Shown: positions 41,525-50,389, numbered from the stretch's first letter. The stretch: DNA of 64,000 nucleotides from Embleya sp040605455 (GCF_040605455.1 NZ_JBEXCV010000021.1:18002-82001); one strand, 5' to 3'. Program-made: numbers and translations. The notes: a model not told the origin generated them from the letters alone.

Positions 41525-43849
41525 TCAGCGGCCGGGTGTCGCCGGCGATGCGGGGGTGTTCGGGGCTTTGGGCGAGTTCGGGGCCCGGCTGGGCGGGCGG
41601 CTGGTCGCTCCGCCGCCGGAGCCGGTCGGCCCGGCCGACGTGGCCGGTGGACGGGTGCCGGTCGCCGGGGGAGTGGTCGGCGGCGCGGTGGTGCCGGTGT
41701 CGCCGCCGGCCGGCGGGCTGCTGCTTGCGGTGGCCGGGGCGCTGGGTGTGGCGGTGGAGGTGTCCGGCGGCACCAGGCTGGTGTCCGGGCCGCCGAGGCC
41801 GCCCGAGGTGTCCTCCGGGAACTCGGCGACCGGTTGCCCGGCGAGCGCGGCCCGCATGTAGGTCGTCCACATCCGGGTCGGCAGGTTGCCGCCGTCAACC
41901 CGGGACAGGCCGGCGACCCCGGACATGGACAGGAACGCGTGGGTGTTCGCGTCCTCGCGGAACATCCCCACCGAGGTGGCCAGGTCCGGGGTGTATCCGA
42001 CGAACCACGCCGAGCGGTTGTCGTCGGTGGTGCCGGTCTTGCCCGCCGCCGGGCGGTTCAGCGCCTGTGCGCGAAAACCGGTGCCGTCGTCCACGACGCC
42101 GCGCAGGACCTGGGTGACGGCGTCCGCCTGCTGGGTGTCGTAGGCGTTCTTCGCGTCGTGCTCGGGCAGGTCGACGCTGTCGCCGGAGCGGGTCAGCTTG
42201 TCCACCGGGTAGGCGTCACGCTGCTTGCCCTCGGCCGCGAAGGTGGCGTACGCCGAGGCCATGTCCAGCGCACTGGGCGTGGAGGTGCCCAGCGACACGG
42301 AGGGCACCGGTTGCAGGCCCGGCGTGCTCGTGGGCAGTCCCGCGTCCACCGCGGCCCGCACCACCCGGTCGGGGCCGACGTCCATGCCGAGTTGGGCGTA
42401 GACGGTGTTCACCGACTTGTCCATCGCCCGGGCCAGGCTGATCTGCCCGTAGCTGACGCCGTCCTCGTTGCCGGGTTGCCACGGCACGCCGTCCTGGAGT
42501 ACGGGCTTGCCGTTCGGGTAGCGGATCACCACGTTGTCGTTGCCGTTGTACATCGTGCGGGGGCTGATCCGGTCGCGCCTGCCGTCCCCGTCCTGCACCC
42601 CGTCGCGCAACCCCGCCGCGAGCACGAACGGCTTGAACGTGGAGCCGACCTGCACATCGCGGCGGGTGGCGTCGTTGACGAACTGTTTGACGTAGTTCGG
42701 GCCGCCGTAGATCGCGACGATCCGCCCGGTGTCGGGCTCCACGGATGCGGCGGCGACCCGCACGCCGACGTCGGCCGAGCGTTGCGCCGGGTCCAGCGAC
42801 TGGGCGAGCTGATCCTGCACGGTCTGGTAAAGCGCCTCGGTCTTGCGCTTGTCGAACGTGGTGGTGATCGCATAGCCGCCGGCGTCCAGGCGGTCCTCGT
42901 CGACCACCTTGTGGTCGAGCAGATAGCGCTTGGCCATCTCCACCAGGTAGCCGTTGACGCCGGCCAGGTTGGCCGCCGGACGCGGGTCGATGGGTTCGGG
43001 GAAGACCATGCCGGCGCGTTGCTCGGGAGTGAGCCACTTCTGCTTGACCATGCCGTCCAGCACGTAGTTCCAGCGCGCGAGCACCCGCCGGCGGCCCGCT
43101 TCGGTGCTGTTGCGCACGTCGTTGGCGCTGGGCGCGTTCAGCAGCACGGCGAGGTAGGCGCCCTGCTCGACGGTGAGTTGCCCGACGTCGATGCCGTAGT
43201 ACGCCTGTGCGGCCGCCTCGATCCCGTACGCCCCGCGGCCGAAGTACACGCTGTTGAGATACCCGGTGAGGATGTCGTCCTTGGAGACGGTGCGATCGAG
43301 CTTGACCGAGATGATCGCCTCCTTGAACTTGCGCGCCAGCGTCTGCTCCTGGGTGAGGTAGACGTTCTTGACGTACTGCTGGGTGATCGTCGAGCCGCCC
43401 TGCAGACCGCCTGTGCCGCCCGCGGCGTTGCTCAGCAGGGCGCGGGCGGTGCCGGTGATCGAGACGCCGGAGTTGGAGTAGAACGAGCGGTCCTCGGCGG
43501 CGAGCACCGCGCGTTGCACGTCGAGCGGGATCGCGGACAGCGGCACGGTCTGCCGGTTGGTGGAGCCGGTGCGGGTGATCTCGGTGCCGTCGTTCCAGTA
43601 CCAGACGTTGCTCTGCTGCCGGGCCTGGGCGTTGACGGTGCGCGGGACCGGGGTGACCGCGTAGACCAGGCCGACGGCGGCGAACAGGCCGGAGAGCACC
43701 AGCAGGACGAGGGTGAGCAGGTGCTTGAACGAGGGCAACCAGCGCCGGAGTCCGTGCCGATTGCTGCGCGGATAGTCGAACAGCCTGCGCCGGGGAGTCG
43801 GCCCTTGGACGTCGCCGGGACCGCTCGGGCCGGAGGAGTCGTGCGCCAC
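41525..43849 (-). CDS. Bifunctional penicillin-binding protein (transglycosylase/transpeptidase)
   Basis: This is a 774-residue class A PBP that polymerises and crosslinks peptidoglycan outside the membrane. There is one N-terminal membrane helix (about 43-65). The GT51 domain has catalytic Glu119 in AVLAAEDRSFYSNSG and QGGSTITQQYVKN. The transpeptidase has S403TFK406, S479VN and K604TGT. A disordered tail of about 85 residues is rich in Pro, Ser and Thr. GTG 43849 starts the protein. It lies next to an L,D-transpeptidase-like gene on the same strand, a possible wall-remodelling pair. Confidence 0.95.
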   Translation of the reverse strand: MAHDSSGPSGPGDVQGPTPRRRLFDYPRSNRHGLRRWLPSFKHLLTLVLLVLSGLFAAVGLVYAVTPVPRTVNAQARQQSNVWYWNDGTEITRTGSTNRQTVPLSAIPLDVQRAVLAAEDRSFYSNSGVSITGTARALLSNAAGGTGGLQGGSTITQQYVKNVYLTQEQTLARKFKEAIISVKLDRTVSKDDILTGYLNSVYFGRGAYGIEAAAQAYYGIDVGQLTVEQGAYLAVLLNAPSANDVRNSTEAGRRRVLARWNYVLDGMVKQKWLTPEQRAGMVFPEPIDPRPAANLAGVNGYLVEMAKRYLLDHKVVDEDRLDAGGYAITTTFDKRKTEALYQTVQDQLAQSLDPAQRSADVGVRVAAASVEPDTGRIVAIYGGPNYVKQFVNDATRRDVQVGSTFKPFVLAAGLRDGVQDGDGRRDRISPRTMYNGNDNVVIRYPNGKPVLQDGVPWQPGNEDGVSYGQISLARAMDKSVNTVYAQLGMDVGPDRVVRAAVDAGLPTSTPGLQPVPSVSLGTSTPSALDMASAYATFAAEGKQRDAYPVDKLTRSGDSVDLPEHDAKNAYDTQQADAVTQVLRGVVDDGTGFRAQALNRPAAGKTGTTDDNRSAWFVGYTPDLATSVGMFREDANTHAFLSMSGVAGLSRVDGGNLPTRMWTTYMRAALAGQPVAEFPEDTSGGLGGPDTSLVPPDTSTATPSAPATASSSPPAGGDTGTTAPPTTPPATGTRPPATSAGPTGSGGGATSRPPSRAPNSPKAPNTPASPATPGR

Positions 43850-44028
43850 GCCGCCCCCATTTCCTCGGTGCCATTGCCCTGACGGGCCCTGCCCGGTCAG
43901 TCGCGGCGCCCCGTGGGGCGGGTGTGACCGGAGGGATCATCATCCTGATGATAGGTGGGCAATACGTGGAAATAGCCTCGAAACGGGGCAATGGTGGGCG
44001 TGGCGTGGCATATCGGACCGCAGGCGGG

Positions 44029-44652
44029 TCAGGGCACCACGATGACAGGTGTGCCGACCGGGGCGAACGCCCACAGGGCGGCGCCGTCCTCCGTGGTGGA
44101 GCGGATGCCCGCGCTCTGCTTGCCGGGTGGGGCGGAGGTCCGCGGGCGGGCGGTGCCGCTGGGGGAGGGGCCGGGCTTTTGGCCGGTGTCGATCTGGTCC
44201 AGCGGGGTGTCGGTGGCCGCGAAACCCAGCGGGATGCCCTGCACCGCCCCGAAGCGCACGGAGTAGCTGATCCGCAGGTTGTCGCTGCCGGTCTGCGCCT
44301 CCTCCTTCTTCAGGGTCACCTGGTACGAGCCCCGCTGTGGCTTGACCGGCGCGTTCGCGACCCGGTACTCGCGCAGCGTCCGCTCGGCCTCGTCGACCAG
44401 CCAGACGTGGCTGTCCTTGAGCGAGTAGACGACCCGCTTGCCGGTGCCGGAGTTGGCGGGCACGGGCGGCGCGACGTAGACCGGAGGCGCGGGTGACCCG
44501 GACACGGGGGACGGTGTCGGCGTGCTCGTGCGCGCTATCCCCCGGCTGTCCGGCGCCGAGTTCGCGGCTTGGGCCGCGAGGAAGCCGACGCCGACCAGCG
44601 CGGCGATGGTGATGCCCGCGACGGCCACGCCCGGGTTGAGCCGCTTCGCCAT
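44029..44652 (-). CDS. L,D-transpeptidase-like (YkuD-fold) protein lacking catalytic residues
   Basis: This is a 207-residue secreted or anchored protein. An N-terminal hydrophobic segment (about 9-30) and a Pro/Ser-rich linker lead to a domain (72-205). It starts VVYSLKDSHVWLVDEAERTL and ends LWAFAPVGTPVIVVP, the pattern of YkuD L,D-transpeptidases. The expected HxxG motif reads GIPLG (139-143), and the SHGCVR block reads STTEDG (185-190), so the nucleophilic Cys and both His are absent. I infer a dead enzyme that may bind or scaffold wall. It lies 179 bp downstream of the PBP start on the same strand. Confidence 0.65.
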   Translation of the reverse strand: MAKRLNPGVAVAGITIAALVGVGFLAAQAANSAPDSRGIARTSTPTPSPVSGSPAPPVYVAPPVPANSGTGKRVVYSLKDSHVWLVDEAERTLREYRVANAPVKPQRGSYQVTLKKEEAQTGSDNLRISYSVRFGAVQGIPLGFAATDTPLDQIDTGQKPGPSPSGTARPRTSAPPGKQSAGIRSTTEDGAALWAFAPVGTPVIVVP

Positions 44653-44861
44653 TGCCTTGGGTCCTTCTTCCGCCGTGTGGTGGCCTCCATGGTGCCGGCA
44701 GGTGCCGTCCGTGCGTTGGAGCCGGGTGCACTTTTCGTTCGCCGCGGGGCGCCGACGGGCGGGTCGCCGCGTGTGGTCGGAGCCCGGTGCGGTGCCGTGC
44801 TCTTCGCGGGGGCGCCTCGACCAAGGCCTGAGGGCGCCGCGTGGGTCGGTAGCCTGGTGTG

Positions 44862-45545
44862 GTGCTGCTGCTTGCCTTCGACACCGCGACCCCGGCCGTT
44901 ACGGTCGCCCTCCACGACGATTTCGGCGTACTCGCCGGTTCCACCCGGGTCGACGCACGTCGACAGGGCGAACTGCTCGCGCCCGGCATCGTCGACGTGC
45001 TGCGGGCGGCGGACCGGACCCGCGCCGAGCTCACCGACATCGCGGTCGGCGTGGGTCCCGGCCCGTACACCGGACTGCGGGTGGGCATCGTGACCGCCCT
45101 CGCGCTGGGCGACGCGCTCGGCATCCCCGTGCACGGCGTGTGCACCCTAGACGCGCTCGCGTACGCGGCGGGCCGGGACGGCGCCGTCACCGGGCCGTTC
45201 CTGGCGGCGACCGACGCGCGGCGCAAGGAGGTCTACTGGGCGCGGTACGACGAGGCGGGTGCGCGGGTGGCGGGCCCGGCGGTGGATCGTGCGGGCGACC
45301 TGGCCGAGGAGGTCCGGGCGCTGCCGGCGGTGGGCGCGGGTGCCGCGCTGTACGCCTCGGCGTTCGCCGACGCGCGGTTGCCGGAGCATCCGGATGCGGC
45401 GGCGCTGGCGGCGTTCGCCGTGGAGCGGTTGCTGGGGGGTGGCGGGTTGCTTGCTCCGGAGCCGTTGTATCTGCGTCGGCCCGATGCGCAGGTTCCCGTG
45501 GGGTACAAGGTTGTTACGCCCGATGGGTCGGGGGTTCGGGCCTAG
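44862..45545 (+). CDS. tsaB: tRNA threonylcarbamoyladenosine biosynthesis protein TsaB
   Basis: This is a 227-residue ASKHA-fold partner of TsaD in t6A synthesis. LLLAFDTATPAVTVALHD, the TsaB signature VGVGPGPYTGLRVGIVTALA and ATDARRKEVYWARYD are diagnostic. TAGCCT (44850-44855) lies 6 nt before GTG 44862 and no ribosome site is seen, so a leaderless start is likely; GTG 44859 is the alternative. A 26-bp tandem array fills the gap to rimI. Confidence 0.94.
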   Translation: MLLLAFDTATPAVTVALHDDFGVLAGSTRVDARRQGELLAPGIVDVLRAADRTRAELTDIAVGVGPGPYTGLRVGIVTALALGDALGIPVHGVCTLDALAYAAGRDGAVTGPFLAATDARRKEVYWARYDEAGARVAGPAVDRAGDLAEEVRALPAVGAGAALYASAFADARLPEHPDAAALAAFAVERLLGGGGLLAPEPLYLRRPDAQVPVGYKVVTPDGSGVRA

Positions 45546-45572
45546 CGTGGTGCTCTTGGGCTTGCGCCGGGC

Positions 45573-45892
45573 GGGCTGATTTGGCCTCAAGCGCCGGCCG
45601 GGCTGGGTGGCCTCAAGCGCCGGCCGGGCTACTTGGCCTCATGCGCCGGCCGGGCTGGGTGGCCTCAAGCGCCGGCCGGGCTACTTGGCCTCAAGTGCCG
45701 GCCGGGCTGGGTGGCCTCATGCGCCGGCCGGGCTACTTGGGCTCAAGTGCCGGGCGGGCTACTTGGGCTCAAGTGCCGGGCGGGCTGGTTGGCCTCAAGT
45801 GCCGTTGCCCTCGTGTGCTGGGTGGGCTCGAGTGTTGGTTGGGTTGCTTGGGCTTGGGTGTTGGGCGGGTTGGTTGGGCTCGGGGGGTTGGT
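45573..45892. repeat. Tandem array of about twelve 26-bp units between tsaB and rimI
   Basis: Units begin GGGCT and contain CTCAAG and GCCGGCC. Nine fairly regular copies run from 45573 (27 bp) through 45600, 45626, 45652, 45678, 45704, 45730, 45756 and 45782. A 7-bp spacer follows, then three degenerate 26-bp copies at 45815, 45841 and 45867. The last three differ from the others largely by C-to-T and C-to-G changes. Twenty-six is not a multiple of three, so this is not a coding repeat. Alternating types (GGGT versus ACTT in the middle) suggest expansion of a two-unit block. Confidence 0.9.
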
Positions 45893-45915
45893 GGGGCTGT
45901 CTATAGACTTCGGGC

Positions 45916-46404
45916 ATGGAGAGCGGGTCTCGGCTGCGGCGGATGCGGTGGTGGGACATCGAGGCCGTCATGCGACTCGAGCATGAGCTGTTCGTCGAGG
46001 ATGCGTGGTCGGCCGGGATGTTCTGGTCCGAGTTGTCCGAGCCCGAGTTGCGTCATTACGTGGTCGCCGAGGACGAGGCCGGGGGGCTGGCCGGTTATGC
46101 CGGGCTCGCGGTGATCGGGGACGAGGGCGACGTGCAGACGATCGGGGTGCGCCGCGATCGGTGGGGGAGGGGTCTGGGCGCGGTGCTGTTGACCGAGCTG
46201 CTCTCCCTGGCGGTCGAACGCGGCTGTCGGGACGTACTGCTGGAGGTGCGCGTGGACAACGCCCGCGCACAGGCGCTCTACGAGCGCTTCGGATTCAAGG
46301 GGATCGGCGTGCGGCGGGGCTACTACCAGCCCGCCAACGTGGACGCGCTGGTGATGCGCTGCGATCTCCGGGAACGTCGGGAAGGAACGGCCATCGGTGG
46401 CTGA
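45916..46404 (+). CDS. rimI: Ribosomal protein S18-alanine N-acetyltransferase
   Basis: This is a 162-residue GNAT acetyltransferase. The acetyl-CoA loop is GVRRDRWGRGLGAVLLTELL, followed by LLEVRVDNARAQALYERFGF, the RimI signature region. TAGACT (45904-45909) is 6 nt before the ATG with no ribosome site, so it is probably leaderless, with its -10 just after the repeat array. It overlaps tsaD by 8 bases. In actinobacteria this family may acetylate targets other than S18. Confidence 0.92.
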   Translation: MESGSRLRRMRWWDIEAVMRLEHELFVEDAWSAGMFWSELSEPELRHYVVAEDEAGGLAGYAGLAVIGDEGDVQTIGVRRDRWGRGLGAVLLTELLSLAVERGCRDVLLEVRVDNARAQALYERFGFKGIGVRRGYYQPANVDALVMRCDLRERREGTAIGG

Positions 46405-47437
46405 CGAACCACTCGTCCTCGGCATCGAGACCTCGTGCGACGAGACGGGCATCGGCATCGTGCGCGGCACCACGCTGCTCGCGGACGCGATCGCCTCCAG
46501 CGTCGACGAGCACGCCAGGTTCGGCGGTGTCGTGCCGGAAGTGGCCAGCCGTGCGCACCTGGAGGCGATGGTGCCCACGGTGCGCCGCGCGCTCGCCGAC
46601 GCCGGCGTCACGATGCACGACATCGACGCGATCGCGGTGACCTCGGGTCCCGGTCTGGCGGGTGCGCTGTTGGTCGGCGTCGCGGCCGCCAAGGGCTACG
46701 CGGTCGCGCTGGACAAGCCGCTGTACGGCGTCAACCACCTGGCCTCGCACGTGTGCGTGGACCAGTTGGAGCACGGGAAGCTGCCCGAGCCGTGCATGGC
46801 GCTGCTGGTCTCCGGCGGGCACTCCTCGCTGCTTTTGGTCCCGGACATCACCGCCGACGTGCGTGCGCTCGGGTCGACCATCGACGATGCGGCCGGCGAG
46901 GCGTTCGACAAGGTCGCGCGCGTGCTCGGGCTCGGTTTCCCGGGCGGGCCGGTGATCGACCGGTGGGCGCGCGAGGGCGACCGCTCGGCGATCGCGTTCC
47001 CGCGTGGGCTCACCGGACCGCGGGACGCGCCCTTCGACTTCTCCTTCTCCGGCCTCAAGACCTCGGTCGCGCGCTGGGTCGAGGCCCGGCAGCGGGCCGG
47101 CGAGACGGTGCCGGTGGCGGACGTCGCGGCCTCCTTCCAGGAGGCGGTCGTGGACGTGTTGACCCGCAAGGCGATCCGCGCCTGCAAGGAGAACGGCGTC
47201 GAGCACCTGATGATGGGCGGCGGTGTCTCCGCCAACTCGCGCCTGCGGGCGCTGGCGCAGGAGCGCTGCGACGCGGCCGGGATCGTCCTGCGGGTGCCGC
47301 GGCCGGGCCTGTGTACCGACAACGGTGCGATGGTGGCCGCGCTCGGCGCCGAGATGGTCGCCCGGGACCGAGCCCCCTCCACGCTGTCCATCCCGGCCGA
47401 CTCCTCGATGCCGGTCACGGTGTCGCAGGCGCTCTAG
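46397..47437 (+). CDS. tsaD: tRNA N6-adenosine threonylcarbamoyltransferase TsaD
   Basis: This is a 346-residue catalytic subunit that transfers threonylcarbamoyl to A37 of ANN-decoding tRNAs. The start LVLGIETSCDETGIGIV, the metal-binding His pair in GVNHLASHVCVDQLEHGK, LLVSGGHSSLLLV and GGGVSANSRLR are diagnostic. GTG 46397 lies inside the end of rimI, so the two are coupled. With tsaB and tsaE nearby, only tsaC of the pathway is outside the window. Confidence 0.97.
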   Translation: MADEPLVLGIETSCDETGIGIVRGTTLLADAIASSVDEHARFGGVVPEVASRAHLEAMVPTVRRALADAGVTMHDIDAIAVTSGPGLAGALLVGVAAAKGYAVALDKPLYGVNHLASHVCVDQLEHGKLPEPCMALLVSGGHSSLLLVPDITADVRALGSTIDDAAGEAFDKVARVLGLGFPGGPVIDRWAREGDRSAIAFPRGLTGPRDAPFDFSFSGLKTSVARWVEARQRAGETVPVADVAASFQEAVVDVLTRKAIRACKENGVEHLMMGGGVSANSRLRALAQERCDAAGIVLRVPRPGLCTDNGAMVAALGAEMVARDRAPSTLSIPADSSMPVTVSQAL

Positions 47438-47541
47438 AACCTGTCTTCGATCCCCCGTCGGGCTCCGCGGTCCAGTGGATGAAGACGGGCCCTGGCGGCG
47501 ACGCCGCGCACGAGACGGCACCGGCGAACGGGAGAGGCGAG

Positions 47542-47814
47542 ATGGCGATCGCGGCGATGTGGGAGGCCAGGACGGAGGCCGGTCGGGGGGCGGCGCTGGC
47601 CGAGTGGGTGCATGCCTCGGCGCTGCCGGCCGTCGTCGGCGCGCCTGGCCTGGAACGGGTCGAGGTGTTCGCCGCCGCCGGGCAGGACGGCGATCGGGTG
47701 GTGGTGATCGCGCTGTGGACCGGGTCGCCGGTGCCGCTGCCCGAGCCGCCGGCCGCGTTGGTCGCCCGTCCGCCGCACGCCTGGAGCTTCGAACGGCTCA
47801 GCGTCGGCCCCTGA
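47542..47814 (+). CDS. Small protein resembling antibiotic biosynthesis monooxygenase (ABM) domains
   Basis: This is a 90-residue protein, MAIAAMWEARTEAGRGAALA onward, with a middle strand VVVIALWTGSP and a final WSFERL. Size and pattern fit a single dimeric alpha+beta barrel domain of the ABM type. I see no heme or flavin ligand motif, so the function is open. ATG 47542 has GGGAGAGG upstream; ATG 47479 would add 21 residues. It follows tsaD by 104 bp. Confidence 0.6.
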   Translation: MAIAAMWEARTEAGRGAALAEWVHASALPAVVGAPGLERVEVFAAAGQDGDRVVVIALWTGSPVPLPEPPAALVARPPHAWSFERLSVGP

Positions 47815-47852
47815 CGGGCTCCGGGGCTCGGGGCGCATTCTCGTCCGCGCAA

Positions 47853-47907
47853 CACTCGACCCGCATCCGTCGAGGAGGCCATTCGCAAGCCGGACGCGGG
47901 TCGAGTG
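47853..47907 (+). terminator. Hairpin after the ABM-like gene
   Basis: CACTCGACCCGC (47853-47864) pairs perfectly with GCGGGTCGAGTG (47896-47907). After one mismatch, TCCG (47866-47869) pairs with CGGA (47891-47894). The 21-nt loop is long for a terminator, so an operator or processing structure is possible. Confidence 0.5.
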
Positions 47908-48090
47908 CCTTGGCTGATGGCTGCGTGCCGCCGCACGTGCCATTGGCCTTGCCGGGAGTGTGCCCAGCTCATCGGCTGCTCAACAGTCCTTCGACAGTCC
48001 CTTGAACAGGCCTTGTCCGGACCGTGACAGGCCGCTGCGGCGCGTAGCGTGAGGCGGATCGGACCAGGCGAACGAAAGGCCCCTGCGACA

Positions 48091-48984
48091 GTGGTGCATC
48101 GAACGGTACAAAAGCGGCGGGGCGCGGCCCCCGCCTCGACCTGGGTCGGCGTGGCCGGCCTGCTGCTGGTCGCACTGACCGGCTGCGGCGGCTCGGACGA
48201 CACCGCGACGGTCAAGGCGACCAAGCGGCCCTCCGACGGCGCGTCCCCCGGCCCCACCAAGCCCACCCCCGCCGCGAAGCCGGACACCCCGGGCGCCGAC
48301 GCGGCCGCGCTCGCCGAGAAGTGGAACCTGAAACCGTTCGCCCCGCCGCCGGCCCCGCCCGCGGTCAAGCCGATAAAGGCCGGCGGAGCCAAGCCGCCGG
48401 TGGTGGAGAAGATTCCCACCCAGGAGAAGATCGTGTTCATCACGATCGACGATGGGGCGGAGAAGGATCCCAAGTTCCTGGACATGATGCGGGACCTGCG
48501 GATCCCGGTGTCGATGTTCCTCAACGACACCTACGTGCGGCAGGACCCGGAGTACTTCCGAAAGCTCCAGGCGCTCGGCGCCACCGTGCAGAACCACACG
48601 CTGTCCCACCCCGACCTCAAGACCCTGAGCGCGGACGCGCAGAAGCACCAGATCTGCGGCCAGCAGGACCGGCTCGCGGAGATCTACGGCAAGCGCCCGA
48701 CGCTGTTCCGCCCGCCCTACGGCAACTGGAACGCGACCACGCAGACGATGGCCGGCGGCTGCGGCGGGATCGAGGCCATCGTCAAGTGGCAGGAGTCGAT
48801 GCAGATCAACGACATGCAGTACGTCGGCGAGAAGAAGCTGCACCCGGGCGACATCATCCTGGCCCACTTCCGCGGGCCGAGTGATCTCAAGGGCACCACG
48901 ATGACCGAGATGTTCGGCAACATGCTGCGCAAGATCCAGGCCCAGGGCTACACGATCGCGCGTCTGGAGGACTACATCGGCTAG
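48091..48984 (+). CDS. Polysaccharide deacetylase family lipoprotein
   Basis: This is a 297-residue lipoprotein. Signal peptide and lipobox LVALTGC put the lipidated Cys at residue 32. A Pro/Lys/Thr-rich linker (about 40-110) leads to an NodB-type CE4 domain. The motifs are ITIDDGAEKD (Asp120/121), NHTLSHPDL (His169/His173), RPPYGNWN and ILAHF (His259), so metal binding and catalysis look intact. Likely substrates are wall or extracellular N-acetylglucosamine polymers. GTG 48091 gives a normal signal peptide; an in-frame GTG at 48049 would add 14 residues. It is convergent with the methyltransferase. Confidence 0.88.
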   Translation: MVHRTVQKRRGAAPASTWVGVAGLLLVALTGCGGSDDTATVKATKRPSDGASPGPTKPTPAAKPDTPGADAAALAEKWNLKPFAPPPAPPAVKPIKAGGAKPPVVEKIPTQEKIVFITIDDGAEKDPKFLDMMRDLRIPVSMFLNDTYVRQDPEYFRKLQALGATVQNHTLSHPDLKTLSADAQKHQICGQQDRLAEIYGKRPTLFRPPYGNWNATTQTMAGGCGGIEAIVKWQESMQINDMQYVGEKKLHPGDIILAHFRGPSDLKGTTMTEMFGNMLRKIQAQGYTIARLEDYIG

Positions 48985-49091
48985 GGCGTGTCCGGCGGAA
49001 CTCGGCAAATTTTGGCGGGCCTTGGCGAATCTCGGCGGGCCTCGGCGGAGTCGGACGGGGCTCGACCCCGTGACGGCGAGGAGGCCGCCGG

Positions 49092-50270
49092 CTACCCCGG
49101 CGACACCGGCTGCCCGATCAGCATGGTGGGTGCGCCCGCCACCCGGGTCAGCAGCACCGTGGCCGCGTTCGGGCCGGTCGGCCTGACCCGGCGGCGAACC
49201 TCCTCCGGCTCGACCGCCGAACCGCGCTTCTTGACGGTGAGGTTGCCGACGCCGCGTTCGCGCAGCAGGGCCTTGAGCCGCTTCAGGTTGAACGGCAGCA
49301 CGTCGGTGATCTCGTACACACTCGCGAACTCCGTGCCCACCAGCCGGTCCGAGGTCAGGTAGGCGATCGTCTCGTCCACCAGGTTGCCGTCCACCAACTC
49401 GCCGACCTCGGACACCAGGTGCGCCCGGATCACCGCGCCGTCCGGCTCGTAGAGGTATCGGCGGACCGGTCCCACCGGCGCCGGGCGGGCCCGGCCCGAG
49501 CTCAGCGCCGCGCCGCCGGGCAGCACGGTGGCGCGCAGGTTGGTGTGCGCGAGCCGGCCCCACCACAGCACCGCCTCCTTGACGTCGCCGCGATCGGAGA
49601 CCCACTCGGCCTCCATGCCGACGGGCACGATCTCGTGCGGGATGCCCGGCGCGACCTTGGCCGCGCCGCAGGGCACCCGGGCGGCGAGCGCGCTCAGGAA
49701 GGAGAACGGCGGCGAGTACGCCTCGGGGTCGAACGTGCGCCCGCGTGCGGTGCGTCGGGCCGGGTCGATCAGCGCCGCGTCGTAGGCGTCGAGGTCCACG
49801 TCGGTCACGTCCGCGCACTCGACCGTGAGCAGATGCGCCAGACCCAGCGCGTCGGCGTTGGCCCGGGCCGCCGCGCAGGTCAGCGGGTCCAGGTCGACCG
49901 CGTGTACGGCGATTCCGGCGCGGGCCAGCGCGAGCGCGTCGCCGCCGATGCCGCAGCACAGGTCCACGGCCCGGTCGATCCCGCCCGCCGCGACCAGCCG
50001 GGCGGCCCGATGCTCGGCCACCGAGGTGCGGGTGGACTGCTCCAGCCCGTTGGGCGTGAAGTACATCCGCGCGGCGTCCGCGCCGAACTTGGCCCGCCCG
50101 CGCTGCCGCAGCCGGGACTGGGTGAGCGCGGCGGCCACCAGCTCCGGCGGGTGTTCACGACGCAGCCGGGTGGCCAACGACAGCTCGTCGCCGACCTCGT
50201 GGTCGGCGAGCACGTCCAGCAGCGAACGGCCCTCGTCGGTCAGCAGCGCGGTGAAAGCTTCGGTGTGCAC
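49092..50270 (-). CDS. THUMP-like class I SAM-dependent methyltransferase
   Basis: This is a 392-residue protein. An N-terminal helical region precedes a Rossmann methyltransferase core: SAM motif I VDLCCGIGGDALAL (about 102-115), acidic motif AVDLDPLT and ALIDPARRTARG (166-177). The C-terminal region (about 300-385), with LLRERGVGNLTVKKRGSAVE, resembles the THUMP-like domain of uncharacterised actinobacterial methyltransferases. The substrate is probably RNA, by inference. GTG 50270 (VHTEAFTALLTDEG) was chosen; the frame upstream overlaps the groES control region. It is divergent from groES. Confidence 0.88.
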   Translation of the reverse strand: MHTEAFTALLTDEGRSLLDVLADHEVGDELSLATRLRREHPPELVAAALTQSRLRQRGRAKFGADAARMYFTPNGLEQSTRTSVAEHRAARLVAAGGIDRAVDLCCGIGGDALALARAGIAVHAVDLDPLTCAAARANADALGLAHLLTVECADVTDVDLDAYDAALIDPARRTARGRTFDPEAYSPPFSFLSALAARVPCGAAKVAPGIPHEIVPVGMEAEWVSDRGDVKEAVLWWGRLAHTNLRATVLPGGAALSSGRARPAPVGPVRRYLYEPDGAVIRAHLVSEVGELVDGNLVDETIAYLTSDRLVGTEFASVYEITDVLPFNLKRLKALLRERGVGNLTVKKRGSAVEPEEVRRRVRPTGPNAATVLLTRVAGAPTMLIGQPVSPG

Positions 50271-50348
50271 GCGGCCATTCTCGCCGAGCCCGGCCGAGGC
50301 GCCGATCGACGGCCACCGGTATGAACAATGCGGTCCGACGCGCTGAAT

Positions 50349-50375
50349 CTGGCACTCTGGTTGACGGAGTGCTAA
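50349..50375 (+). promoter_or_regulatory. CIRCE element 1
   Basis: CTGGCACTC, 9 bp, GAGTGCTAA closely matches the CIRCE consensus TTAGCACTC-N9-GAGTGCTAA. The right arm is perfect and the left arm differs at two positions. It overlaps the -35 and spacer of the groES promoter, so HrcA bound here would block transcription. Confidence 0.92.
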
Positions 50376-50389
50376 CCGCCACCTAGTGT
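50361..50389 (+). promoter_or_regulatory. groES promoter (TTGACG-17-TAGTGT)
   Basis: TTGACG (50361-50366) and TAGTGT (50384-50389) are 17 bp apart. Transcription would begin near 50396, within CIRCE element 2, giving a leader of about 120 nt before groES. Confidence 0.75.

Noticed and set aside
45573..45892. 26-bp repeats considered as a CRISPR array
   Set aside because: The units are contiguous with no unique spacers and no cas genes nearby, so this is a plain tandem repeat.
45607..45906. Open frame through the tandem repeats (Gly/Ala/Trp-rich)
   Set aside because: The 26-bp unit is not a multiple of three, there is no ribosome site, and the peptide simply mirrors the repeat in rotating frames.
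48985..49091. Degenerate 20-22 bp repeats after the deacetylase gene
   Set aside because: There are two imperfect copies only, in Gly-codon-like GC-rich sequence. They are too short and diverged to call a repeat element.
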